21,785 bases of DNA, from positions 1 to 21,785 of IMG/VR virus record IMGVR_UViG_3300009441_000058. The stretch is one strand, 5' to 3'. The position numbers and the translations under genes were made by a program. This DNA is from a virus. A model generated the notes under the pieces. The model had not been told where the DNA came from, searched no databases, and was given only the letters and a program-made list of their open reading frames with translations. Shown in pieces: positions 8,026 through 14,832 of this stretch. Every line of letters starts with the position of its first letter. Position 1 is the first letter of the stretch.

Positions 8026-8033
8026 GATAAATA
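8026..8033 (+). promoter_or_regulatory. Candidate T4-type late promoter (GATAAATA)
   Basis: GATAAATA matches the late consensus at 7 of 8 positions and stands directly after the gp23 terminator and 86 bases before the next start codon, where a new transcription unit must begin. A transcript from here would start near 8039 and carry an ~80-base leader with hairpins. Confidence 0.55.
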
Positions 8034-8050
8034 CATTGTCATAGAGAGAA

Positions 8051-8088
8051 CCTCAATGATGAGGACTTATGCTGTACCCACAGCGTAG
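8051..8088 (+). other. Two adjacent hairpins in the leader of the 8120 gene
   Basis: CCTCA (8051-8055) pairs with TGAGG (8060-8064) around ATGA. TTATGCTGT (8067-8075) pairs with ACAGCGTAG (8080-8088) around ACCC, with two G-U pairs. Both lie in the predicted untranslated leader, upstream of the AAGGAG at 8107-8112. They may stabilise the mRNA or affect translation; no known riboswitch class is recognised. Confidence 0.45.
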
Positions 8089-8119
8089 ACCTAGAACGTC
8101 TTACATAAGGAGAAAACAA

Positions 8120-8737
8120 ATGGGAAGACCAATTAATAAAAAGCACATCGGTGATGGAGCAGGTAAAATTCAAGTAACAGCAGTTAAATTTGCGGCTGGC
8201 GGGGAAATTACTACTGAGTCACATATTGTGTCACAAAGATCAACAAACAAATTTATTGTAACTGATGGAACTAAAACAGAAACTTGTACACTTGTTAACA
8301 AGTCAATTGCGGCATTAGGCGCAAGTGAATTCTGCATTAACGTAACTGACAGTGACGGTGTTACTAAGCAAGTTACTAAACTAATGAACAGAAAAATGCA
8401 ACTTGAAGGTGCATCTAATCACAAGTGGGCAAGAACAGCTACAGGTACTTCGGCCGCAGTTGAAAAAGTTATTTCAGGTGCTACAGCGGCAAATCCATGT
8501 GTTATCACAGCAACTGGACACGGCTTTAGCAACGGAGATAAAGTATCTATCCGTGGCGTAGTTGGAATGGTTGAGCTTAACCTTGAAACTGCATACACAG
8601 TAGCTGGTAAAACAACTAATGGGTTTCAATTATCAGGTGTTAATAGTACTGGCTTTACTGGTTATACATCAGGTGGTGTAGCAACTAAAGCGGCTACTGA
8701 AACTGGTGGTGTTGTAGTTGACGCACAAGCATCTTAA
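8120..8737 (+). CDS. Putative capsid decoration/virion structural protein
   Basis: The 206-aa product starts MGRPINKKHIGDG, a start I recall from small structural proteins lying downstream of gp23 in marine T4-like phages. The ATG at 8120 is preferred over an in-frame ATG at 8069 because it follows AAGGAGAAAACAA, and the earlier ATG falls inside a hairpin. Residues 1-105 form a beta-rich domain with SHIVSQRSTNKFIVTDG and CTLVNKS, ending TKLMNRKMQLEG. Residues ~115-190 form a second module, ITATGHGFSNGDKVSIRGV...YTVAGKTTNGFQLSGV...GYTSGG. That pattern is common in phage tail and adhesin proteins and is often labelled FCCH/Ig-like. It has its own promoter and leader, consistent with an abundant virion protein. 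The decoration role is inferred from position. Confidence 0.7.
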   Translation: MGRPINKKHIGDGAGKIQVTAVKFAAGGEITTESHIVSQRSTNKFIVTDGTKTETCTLVNKSIAALGASEFCINVTDSDGVTKQVTKLMNRKMQLEGASNHKWARTATGTSAAVEKVISGATAANPCVITATGHGFSNGDKVSIRGVVGMVELNLETAYTVAGKTTNGFQLSGVNSTGFTGYTSGGVATKAATETGGVVVDAQAS

Positions 8738-8777
8738 TTTAAGATAAGAATGTTGTGGGGGCAAGTTCCCCACAACA
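8731..8777 (+). terminator. Hairpin(s) after the 8120 gene, terminator-like
   Basis: TGTTGTGGGG (8751-8760) pairs perfectly with CCCCACAACA (8768-8777) around a 7-base loop. It is followed only by GTTTAAGG, so the T tract is short. Just upstream, ATCTTAA T TTAAGAT (8731-8745) is a perfect inverted repeat spanning the stop codon. The GC-rich hairpin is either a leaky terminator reducing transcription into the fibre gene or a 3' stabiliser. Confidence 0.55.
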
Positions 8778-8794
8778 GTTTAAGGAAATTATAA

Positions 8795-9745
8795 ATGTCA
8801 AAGATTTTAAATGTTAATACAGGAAACTATGTAGCTAGAGTAGCAAGCGGTAATACAATTACACTTGACACTGGAGCACAAGCTGGCACGGTTGTTATAA
8901 CCGGCGATCTACAGATAAACGGAGAAACTACTACAGTTAGCTCCCAACAGTTAGATCTAGTTGATAATATTATTACATTAAATAAAAATGAATCCGGCGC
9001 AGGCGTTACCTTAAATCAAGCAGGAATTCAAATTGATAGAGGAAGTCTTACAGATGCATTACTTGTATTTGATGAAGATATTTCTTTTAACGATCCTATT
9101 ACGCAGACTGTTAAATCAGGTACGTTTGTTTTAAAAACAGCAGACAATGCTATTATTGGATTACGTACAAACGCCATTACAACAGCAGGCGGCGACTTAT
9201 TTTTAATTAACTCAGGCACGGGTGTAATTAGCGTAAGTGGTACAGCTGACTATGAAAATCAAGTAACAGACGACGATGACATTCCAAATAAAAAGTATGT
9301 AGACGACACAGTTACAACTGGTATTCAAACAATTACTATTCAAAGTATTCAACGTGGAGATTCTGCACTTAACTTGTATGATTCGGGATTAGATGCGGGC
9401 GTTAGTGCGTTTAGAGTGTCAATTGACGGAACTGAAGTTGCGTTATTTAAAAGCGGAAGCACTGAAATAGAAGACATTGTATTTGAAAATAACACAATAT
9501 CCACAGTAACTAGTGCAACAGACTTAACACTGAGTAGTTCGGGAACTTCATTTGTTGTTATCGATGGTGTTTTAAAAATGCCAATCCAGAGTGACGCTAC
9601 ATCGTTTACTCCAGGAGATAATATAGTAGTATACGGAAAAGATCCAGGCTTTGGTAACTCCGGAGTATATTATACAAATAAGAACAACTACGAAGACGAG
9701 TTAATAAGTACTAACAGATCACTAATGTTTAGTATGTTATTTTAA
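8795..9745 (+). CDS. Tail-fibre-like virion structural protein
   Basis: The 316-aa beta-rich product has an N-terminal MSKILNVNTGNYVARVASGN block. It is followed by VITGDLQINGETTTVSSQQL with DLVDNIITLNKNESGAG, a motif found in fibre proteins of marine T4-like phages. Around residue 155-175 is VTDDDDIPNKKYVDDTV, a widely shared fibre motif. The C-terminus, GFGNSGVYYTNKNNYEDELIS then TNRSLMFSMLF, resembles terminal segments of related phage structural proteins. There is no enzymatic signature, signal peptide or membrane segment. The gene starts 18 bases after a GC-rich hairpin, with AAGGAAAT as ribosome binding site, and the next gene follows after 12 bases. It is probably a fibre or baseplate-attached structural protein; the exact location in the virion cannot be read from the sequence. 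Confidence 0.75.
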   Translation: MSKILNVNTGNYVARVASGNTITLDTGAQAGTVVITGDLQINGETTTVSSQQLDLVDNIITLNKNESGAGVTLNQAGIQIDRGSLTDALLVFDEDISFNDPITQTVKSGTFVLKTADNAIIGLRTNAITTAGGDLFLINSGTGVISVSGTADYENQVTDDDDIPNKKYVDDTVTTGIQTITIQSIQRGDSALNLYDSGLDAGVSAFRVSIDGTEVALFKSGSTEIEDIVFENNTISTVTSATDLTLSSSGTSFVVIDGVLKMPIQSDATSFTPGDNIVVYGKDPGFGNSGVYYTNKNNYEDELISTNRSLMFSMLF

Positions 9746-9757
9746 GGAAAGAGAAAT

Positions 9758-10102
9758 ATGGCTATTATAAACGGACAAATATCGATTGCAGACAAAACAC
9801 TACTAACGGTGCCTGCATCCAAGCGATATGCAATTACAACTATTTTAGTATGTAATACGCAACCAGAAGACACAGGCGGAACTAACGATACGCAATTAGA
9901 TTTGCACGTAGTACCATCTGGACAAACAAAAGGTAATTCAGATCCAAACGCAAACCAAATTTTAAACAATCTTAAAATTGCAGGCGGTGACACTTTTACC
10001 TTTGACACAGAAAAACTTGTACTAGAAGCAGGCGACAAAATTATAACAGCAAGCCAAGCACCTGCAAACTTAGTTGCAACAATTAGTTATTTGGAAGTAT
10101 AA
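9758..10102 (+). CDS. Small virion-associated beta protein (paralog of the 18559 product)
   Basis: The 114-aa product, MAIINGQISIADKTLLTVPASKRYAITTILVCN..., has alternating beta strands and a C-terminal block KLVLEAGDKIITASQ...ATISYLEV. The same pattern (KIVLDAGNVLYVTSD...VILSLVEIV) closes the 109-aa protein encoded at 18559, so the two appear homologous. It has no enzyme motif. The ribosome binding site AAGGAAAG lies upstream, and its stop codon directly abuts the next ATG at 10103, which suggests coupled translation. It is likely a small structural or adaptor protein co-expressed with the fibres. Confidence 0.7.
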   Translation: MAIINGQISIADKTLLTVPASKRYAITTILVCNTQPEDTGGTNDTQLDLHVVPSGQTKGNSDPNANQILNNLKIAGGDTFTFDTEKLVLEAGDKIITASQAPANLVATISYLEV

Positions 10103-10606
10103 ATGAGATTTATTAAAGCACAAACTACATCGAGGGGAATTAACTCCGACACTAAGGGTATTAACGTTGATACACTTGGATTAGTTAGTGTTAATACAAA
10201 CAAGGCTGTTATTGTTCCTAAAGGAACACAGAATCAAAGACCTGCTACAGGTGTTGAGGGCATGCTACGTTATAACTCCGATACTAGTGACTTTGAAGTT
10301 TATCAAAATAGTGCATGGAAACCAATTAGATTTAGAGAACCAACTGTTATTGTACAACAGAATTTAGGTAACGGCGACGGATCTGAAACTAAGTTTGGCC
10401 CACTTAACTCTGGTGATTCGTATTATCCTGTGCCTATTTCACAAAACAATATATTAGTTACAATCGAAAACGTATTTCAACTAGCAACTACTAACTATGT
10501 GTTAGAACAAAATCCTACAGGTTATGCTACTGGTTGGTACATTGTGTTTGGTTCAGCAGTTCCTACAGGAAAACCAGTACAAGTACTACATAACTTCGAC
10601 AAGTAA
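10103..10606 (+). CDS. Virion structural protein with PKGTxxQRP fibre module
   Basis: The 167-aa product contains VPKGTQNQRPATGVEGMLRY followed by NSDTSDFEVYQNSAWKPI (residues ~38-76). This is the module found repeatedly in phage fibres, and it also occurs in both giant fibres downstream. The C-terminal half (LVTIENVFQLATTNYVLEQ, YIVFGSAVPTGKPVQVLHNF) is beta-rich and reminiscent of small conserved virion proteins of marine T4-like phages. The ATG overlaps nothing but directly follows the previous stop, and no separate ribosome binding site is visible, so translation is probably coupled. A late promoter follows 4 bases after its end. Confidence 0.7.
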   Translation: MRFIKAQTTSRGINSDTKGINVDTLGLVSVNTNKAVIVPKGTQNQRPATGVEGMLRYNSDTSDFEVYQNSAWKPIRFREPTVIVQQNLGNGDGSETKFGPLNSGDSYYPVPISQNNILVTIENVFQLATTNYVLEQNPTGYATGWYIVFGSAVPTGKPVQVLHNFDK

Positions 10607-10610
10607 TTCC

Positions 10611-10618
10611 TATAAATA
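10611..10618 (+). promoter_or_regulatory. T4-type late promoter (TATAAATA)
   Basis: This is a perfect TATAAATA octamer in the 37-base intergenic gap, 25 bases before the ATG at 10644. It leaves room for a start near 10624 and the ribosome binding site GAGAGGG (10631-10637). Confidence 0.75.
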
Positions 10619-10643
10619 GTATTAATATTAGAGAGGGATTCAC

Positions 10644-13600
10644 ATGGCACAAGTCGCCCGCATTGGTGGACAGTTATTACAAGACAATTTACAAAGAGAA
10701 CTTGCAGACCTTGCGTTTGACACAGACCTCTTAGTTGTAAAAAGAGATAACACTCTTGGTATTAACACAACTACTACTCCTAGAAATTTAACAATCGCAG
10801 GTACGTTACGTACAGCATCAGGTAATAGTGATCCTGATATTGTCTTTGGCAATAGTTTTAAAGTTGGTGATATTACACTAGCAACTACTGGTATAAGTCA
10901 AGCAAGTGGCGATGTAACTATAAAATCTACACACGCTGAAGGGTATATTACTACTACCGGAATTGGCAGTAATAATTTTGCAATTAAAGGCGACGGCATT
11001 ATAGCATTGCAAACTAACGGCGGCATTGGTCTGCGATCAGAAGTGCTCGACGGACAAACTGTAGCCTGGGAATTAAACAGCAACTACGGTAATTATTGGA
11101 ACCCTGGCCCAATAAATAGCGCAAGTAGTACTCCTAATGACATGAATAGGTTGTATGATTACGCACTAACATTATCGCAATCAGGTAACTGGACCGCAGA
11201 AGAGCTTGCGGCATTAGACTTTGACGGCGATGGTGATATACAAGCAGATGATGTTCTTAAACTAGGAACAATGAATACAGCATTTGTTGGTGGAGTTGCA
11301 TATCCTGCATCCTCAACATTAGCAGACCATGCTAACACTAGTGCATTTAAAGCATATATTGAAAAATATTATCCTACATCAGCTCCTAGGCGACTTCAAT
11401 TAGAAACTGGCGATACACTAACAGTAACAGGTAATGTACATGCTACTGGAAATATTACATACAGTGGCGGATCGATTACTATTGGTGACGATAGTACTGA
11501 CACTGCAAGTTTCTTAGCAGAATTTAAAAATGATTTAATACCAGATGATAGCGATAGATTTCACATTGGTAAAGACGATGATAGTACTGGGCCTAACAAG
11601 CGATTTAAAATTGCTGTCACGGAGTTGATTGCAGACAGCATACAAGCAAATGGGCTAGTTTATCAAGGTATTGAATTAACAAAAAACGTTGGTATTATAT
11701 ATGTTAGTAGTAATAACGGTGCTGACACTAACACAGGCACAAACCCAGGTGGACCATTTGCATCGATTGCTAAAGCATTAACACTAGCAGGCGATGGTGA
11801 TTTAATTTACATTTATCCGGGACAGTATCAAGAAGCATTTCCGTTAACAGTTGCAAAAGGCGTTACTATACAAGGTGACAGCATTAGAGGAGTTGAAATT
11901 TCTCCAACTTCTGCAACGCAAAGTAATGATGCATTTTTAGTTAACAGTGATGTTACGATTGAAAATTTAACAATTAAAGATTTTTATTATAACAGTGGCG
12001 CCAATACAGGTTACGGTTTTAGACTTGTTACTAATTTTACAACAACTATTTTTGAACAAGAGCCAGGAAGAAGCCCTTATATTAGAAACGTAACAGTTCT
12101 TACTAAAGGCACGACAACAAGTGCAAGCGACCCAAGAGGATTTGCAAGCGGCGATGCTGGTAAAGGAGCATTAGTTGACGGAGCAGTTGTTGATCAAAAT
12201 AGTATATCAGCAAGTATGTTATTCCATAGTTGCACATTTATTACCCCTGGTGTAGATGCATTAACAATTACAAACGGGGTACGAGTTGAATGGCTCAACA
12301 GTTTTACTTACTTTGCTAACAGGGGCATTTATATGTCACAGGGTTCGGGTAGAACAGCAAAAGACGGAACTACAGTCTATGGTGCTGAACTACGAACTAT
12401 TGCAAGTGCTAACGTATACGGTAATAAAGGCATTGAAGCAGATGGTGCTAGTTGTTTAGCATACATGGTTAATCATAACTTTGCATATATTGGTGCAGGG
12501 AAAAGTGTTACTAATGATAATACATTGGCAATACAAGCAAACGAAGTAGTAGAATTAAATAGTGCAACGGTTTACTTTACAGGACAAGATCATAAAGGTA
12601 ACTTTAGAATCGGTGACAACTTCCATGTTGATTTAGAAAACGAAAGAACTAGCTTTGACATTGAAAGTATTTTTGCAAATAACTCACAAGTACAAATTAG
12701 AAACGGAAATGATGTTGTTACAATTAATCCTGGCACAGTAAACTTAGATAATATTGTAATTAACGGAAACATTTTACAAACAACTAGATCCGAAATAAAC
12801 TTTAACAGCGCAGGAAATATTGTATTCCAAGGTAATGTATTTGCACCTAGTGTAGAATTATCAGGCAATTTAAGTGTAAGTGGCGCAGTTAGTGCCATTG
12901 GCGATAATAGCAATGATACGGTTGACTTTAATACTAACATTAGTCAAAACTTTGAACCAGGGTCAACTGAAGGATTGGTATTAGGTACAGCAACACATCG
13001 TTGGAAAGAACTTAATGCAACTACAGCAGTTATTAATAGCATTTCTATATCATCACAATTAATTTCAACAAACGAATCAAATGCAGACTTATATATTACT
13101 GCTTTAGGAACTGGTAAAGTTAGAGTAAGTAATATTGAACTTGAAGATAATAAAATTATTGGTAAGTTTAGTCCAAGCGGTGTGTTTGTTGTTAACGATT
13201 ATGAACTATCAACACCTACAATTTTTAATGGCTATTCATCCTTTAAAACTCAATTACCTAGATATACTACAGTATTTGGAATTCCGGTATTAGGAACTGC
13301 TACAGTATCTGACAACGCAATTAAGCATGCCGCAAATATGTTAGCAAGTTATCTTGATAATAACTTTGACGGTGTTGCCGAAAACACAGCACTACTTAAT
13401 ACGTTTGCAGATGGATTGTACGGTATTGTTGTGTATGCTAACTCAACAGAAGAAACATCATTAGCAAGTACATTTGGATCGTTTGCTATAAACAGAACGT
13501 TCGGTGTGTACGAAAGCGAAATGAATAATTTCTTAGGAGACGGAGCAAGCTCTAATAGAGACCTAGCTAGTGAAAAAATATTAAAGACCATGCTTATTCC

Positions 13601-14693
13601 AAGAATAAGCGGATTGTACTCAGCACTAAGCACAACTAGATCAAGTACGCTTACGACGGCATTAGACGTGGCTCGCGGCGGATATCAAGGTGGTGGACAA
13701 GCTGGTTATAACTATCCAGCATTTGCTTGGTATACTGACCCAACTGGACTAAGTTATAACGACTTAGTATACGAATATTTGTATTTGCTAACAGCGACTA
13801 TGGCAGGAAGTTTAACTTGGAGATCGGCAACTATTGGGTCTTTATGGGACCCCTACACTAGTGTATTATTAGATGACGCTGACCCAACAGGATTATCAAT
13901 AGCAACCACTGCATCATACTACTTGCCTATTACAAACAGTCCTTCAATTGATTATTGGACAAGTGTAACAAATAATCTAGGCGGAACAAAGCGCGATGTT
14001 AATTTTGCACCAACCGAAAATTTAAGTATAAGTGCAAATAAAGATTTAAGAATTCCAAAAGGTACTACAGCACAACGTCCGGCAATACAAGCAGGACTGA
14101 GATACAATAATACTTTTAACACATTTGAAGGACTCGAAACCGGCGGCGCAATTAGTTTAGCAGGAATATACGATACAGATCGTAATACATACCTTGATCT
14201 TTCAAATAACCAATTTAACTTTACTACAAATAACGTAACAAATCATACACTAAACGGAACATTGCTGGAATCAAATGGATTTAGTAGTGGGGGTAAATTT
14301 AGTATTGACGGCGCTATTGTATCAGCAGATGATGCTAATGGTAATAGTATATTACGATCTAATGGTACAGGACATACTGTTATTAACACTCTTAAATTTA
14401 GAGATAGTGAGTTACTTAATAATACTAGTAGTAATTTTATAATTAATTTAACTAATCCTAGCGGTACATCTTTCTTAAAAATTGAGAATACGAGCGGTAT
14501 GGTTGTACCACAGGGTAACACAGCCGCAAGACCCGGATCGCCCGAAGTTGGACACACACGTTACAATACACAAGTACAGTATGTCGAAACATGGAACGGA
14601 ACTGCGTGGATTAATGCGGCTGGCGAAGTTGAAAGTATTGAATCTTCAGACGTTGAAGATTTAGCATACGTATTCAACCTTATACTAGATTAA
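10644..14693 (+). CDS. Giant tail fibre/adhesin with beta-helix and inserted domains (1349 aa)
   Basis: The N-terminus (VARIGGQLLQDNLQRELADL, then AFDTDLLVVKRDNTLGI) matches that of the next giant protein at 14833 and probably attaches the fibre. Residues ~136-258 are a segment absent from the paralog; it carries a complete EF-hand/dockerin-type loop at 192-203 (DFDGDGDIQADD). Residues ~350-670 form a right-handed beta-helix-like region beginning IYVSSNNGADTNTGTNPGGP, with YIYPGQYQEAFPLTV, DFYYNSGANTG and DPRGFASGDAGKG shared with the paralog. Residues ~853-1110 are an inserted domain with YLDNNFDGVAEN, ALDVARGGYQ and YPAFAWYTDP. The C-terminus holds two PKGT/PQGN-type modules (from ~1137 and ~1288) with RYN...W signatures. 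It is likely a host-recognition fibre; receptor and location are unknown. Confidence 0.82.
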   Translation: MAQVARIGGQLLQDNLQRELADLAFDTDLLVVKRDNTLGINTTTTPRNLTIAGTLRTASGNSDPDIVFGNSFKVGDITLATTGISQASGDVTIKSTHAEGYITTTGIGSNNFAIKGDGIIALQTNGGIGLRSEVLDGQTVAWELNSNYGNYWNPGPINSASSTPNDMNRLYDYALTLSQSGNWTAEELAALDFDGDGDIQADDVLKLGTMNTAFVGGVAYPASSTLADHANTSAFKAYIEKYYPTSAPRRLQLETGDTLTVTGNVHATGNITYSGGSITIGDDSTDTASFLAEFKNDLIPDDSDRFHIGKDDDSTGPNKRFKIAVTELIADSIQANGLVYQGIELTKNVGIIYVSSNNGADTNTGTNPGGPFASIAKALTLAGDGDLIYIYPGQYQEAFPLTVAKGVTIQGDSIRGVEISPTSATQSNDAFLVNSDVTIENLTIKDFYYNSGANTGYGFRLVTNFTTTIFEQEPGRSPYIRNVTVLTKGTTTSASDPRGFASGDAGKGALVDGAVVDQNSISASMLFHSCTFITPGVDALTITNGVRVEWLNSFTYFANRGIYMSQGSGRTAKDGTTVYGAELRTIASANVYGNKGIEADGASCLAYMVNHNFAYIGAGKSVTNDNTLAIQANEVVELNSATVYFTGQDHKGNFRIGDNFHVDLENERTSFDIESIFANNSQVQIRNGNDVVTINPGTVNLDNIVINGNILQTTRSEINFNSAGNIVFQGNVFAPSVELSGNLSVSGAVSAIGDNSNDTVDFNTNISQNFEPGSTEGLVLGTATHRWKELNATTAVINSISISSQLISTNESNADLYITALGTGKVRVSNIELEDNKIIGKFSPSGVFVVNDYELSTPTIFNGYSSFKTQLPRYTTVFGIPVLGTATVSDNAIKHAANMLASYLDNNFDGVAENTALLNTFADGLYGIVVYANSTEETSLASTFGSFAINRTFGVYESEMNNFLGDGASSNRDLASEKILKTMLIPRISGLYSALSTTRSSTLTTALDVARGGYQGGGQAGYNYPAFAWYTDPTGLSYNDLVYEYLYLLTATMAGSLTWRSATIGSLWDPYTSVLLDDADPTGLSIATTASYYLPITNSPSIDYWTSVTNNLGGTKRDVNFAPTENLSISANKDLRIPKGTTAQRPAIQAGLRYNNTFNTFEGLETGGAISLAGIYDTDRNTYLDLSNNQFNFTTNNVTNHTLNGTLLESNGFSSGGKFSIDGAIVSADDANGNSILRSNGTGHTVINTLKFRDSELLNNTSSNFIINLTNPSGTSFLKIENTSGMVVPQGNTAARPGSPEVGHTRYNTQVQYVETWNGTAWINAAGEVESIESSDVEDLAYVFNLILD

Positions 14694-14705
14694 ATTTCAA
14701 AATCG

Positions 14706-14713
14706 TATAAATA
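14706..14713 (+). promoter_or_regulatory. T4-type late promoter (TATAAATA)
   Basis: This is a perfect octamer 12 bases after the stop of the 1349-aa fibre gene. With the usual late-promoter spacing the transcript would start near 14719-14720, exactly at the base of the first hairpin of the leader. Confidence 0.75.
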
Positions 14714-14719
14714 ATAGTA

Positions 14720-14820
14720 ATGCAAAGAAGACCAACTATACTCTTTGCAGAGACAAACTGTGGTTAGCCAGCAAAGAGTGAAAGCTGTAAATTTAGGCTA
14801 GAGGGACAGGATCCCCGTAT
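14720..14820 (+). other. Structured 5' leader with mutually exclusive hairpins
   Basis: TGCAAAGA (14721-14728) pairs with TCTTTGCA (14742-14749). Alternatively ACTCTTTGC (14740-14748) pairs with GCAAAGAGT (14771-14779). These two pairings exclude each other because they share 14742-14748. CAGC (14769-14772) can pair with GCTG (14784-14787), enclosed by TAGC (14765-14768)/GCTA (14797-14800); this excludes the second pairing. GGGA (14803-14806) pairs with TCCC (14812-14815) just before the AAGGAG at 14822-14827. A 15-codon reading frame (14720-14767) starts at the predicted transcript end but has no ribosome binding site. No known riboswitch consensus is recognised. Confidence 0.5.
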
Positions 14821-14832
14821 TAAGGAGAGAAG

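Noticed and set aside
8069-8119. Upstream in-frame ATG giving a 17-aa N-terminal extension of the 8120 gene
   Set aside because: It has no ribosome binding site and lies inside a hairpin, and the MGRPINKK start at 8120 follows a good AAGGAG.
8790-8797. TATAAATG at the start codon of the 8795 gene (and again at 10098-10105)
   Set aside because: It overlaps the ATG itself, so transcription would start inside the gene; the resemblance comes from a stop or AT-rich spacer followed by ATG.
14720-14820. Possible tRNA or known riboswitch in the fibre leader
   Set aside because: No cloverleaf with anticodon and T-loop could be drawn, and I saw no match to glutamine, downstream-peptide or other common phage and marine riboswitch motifs.
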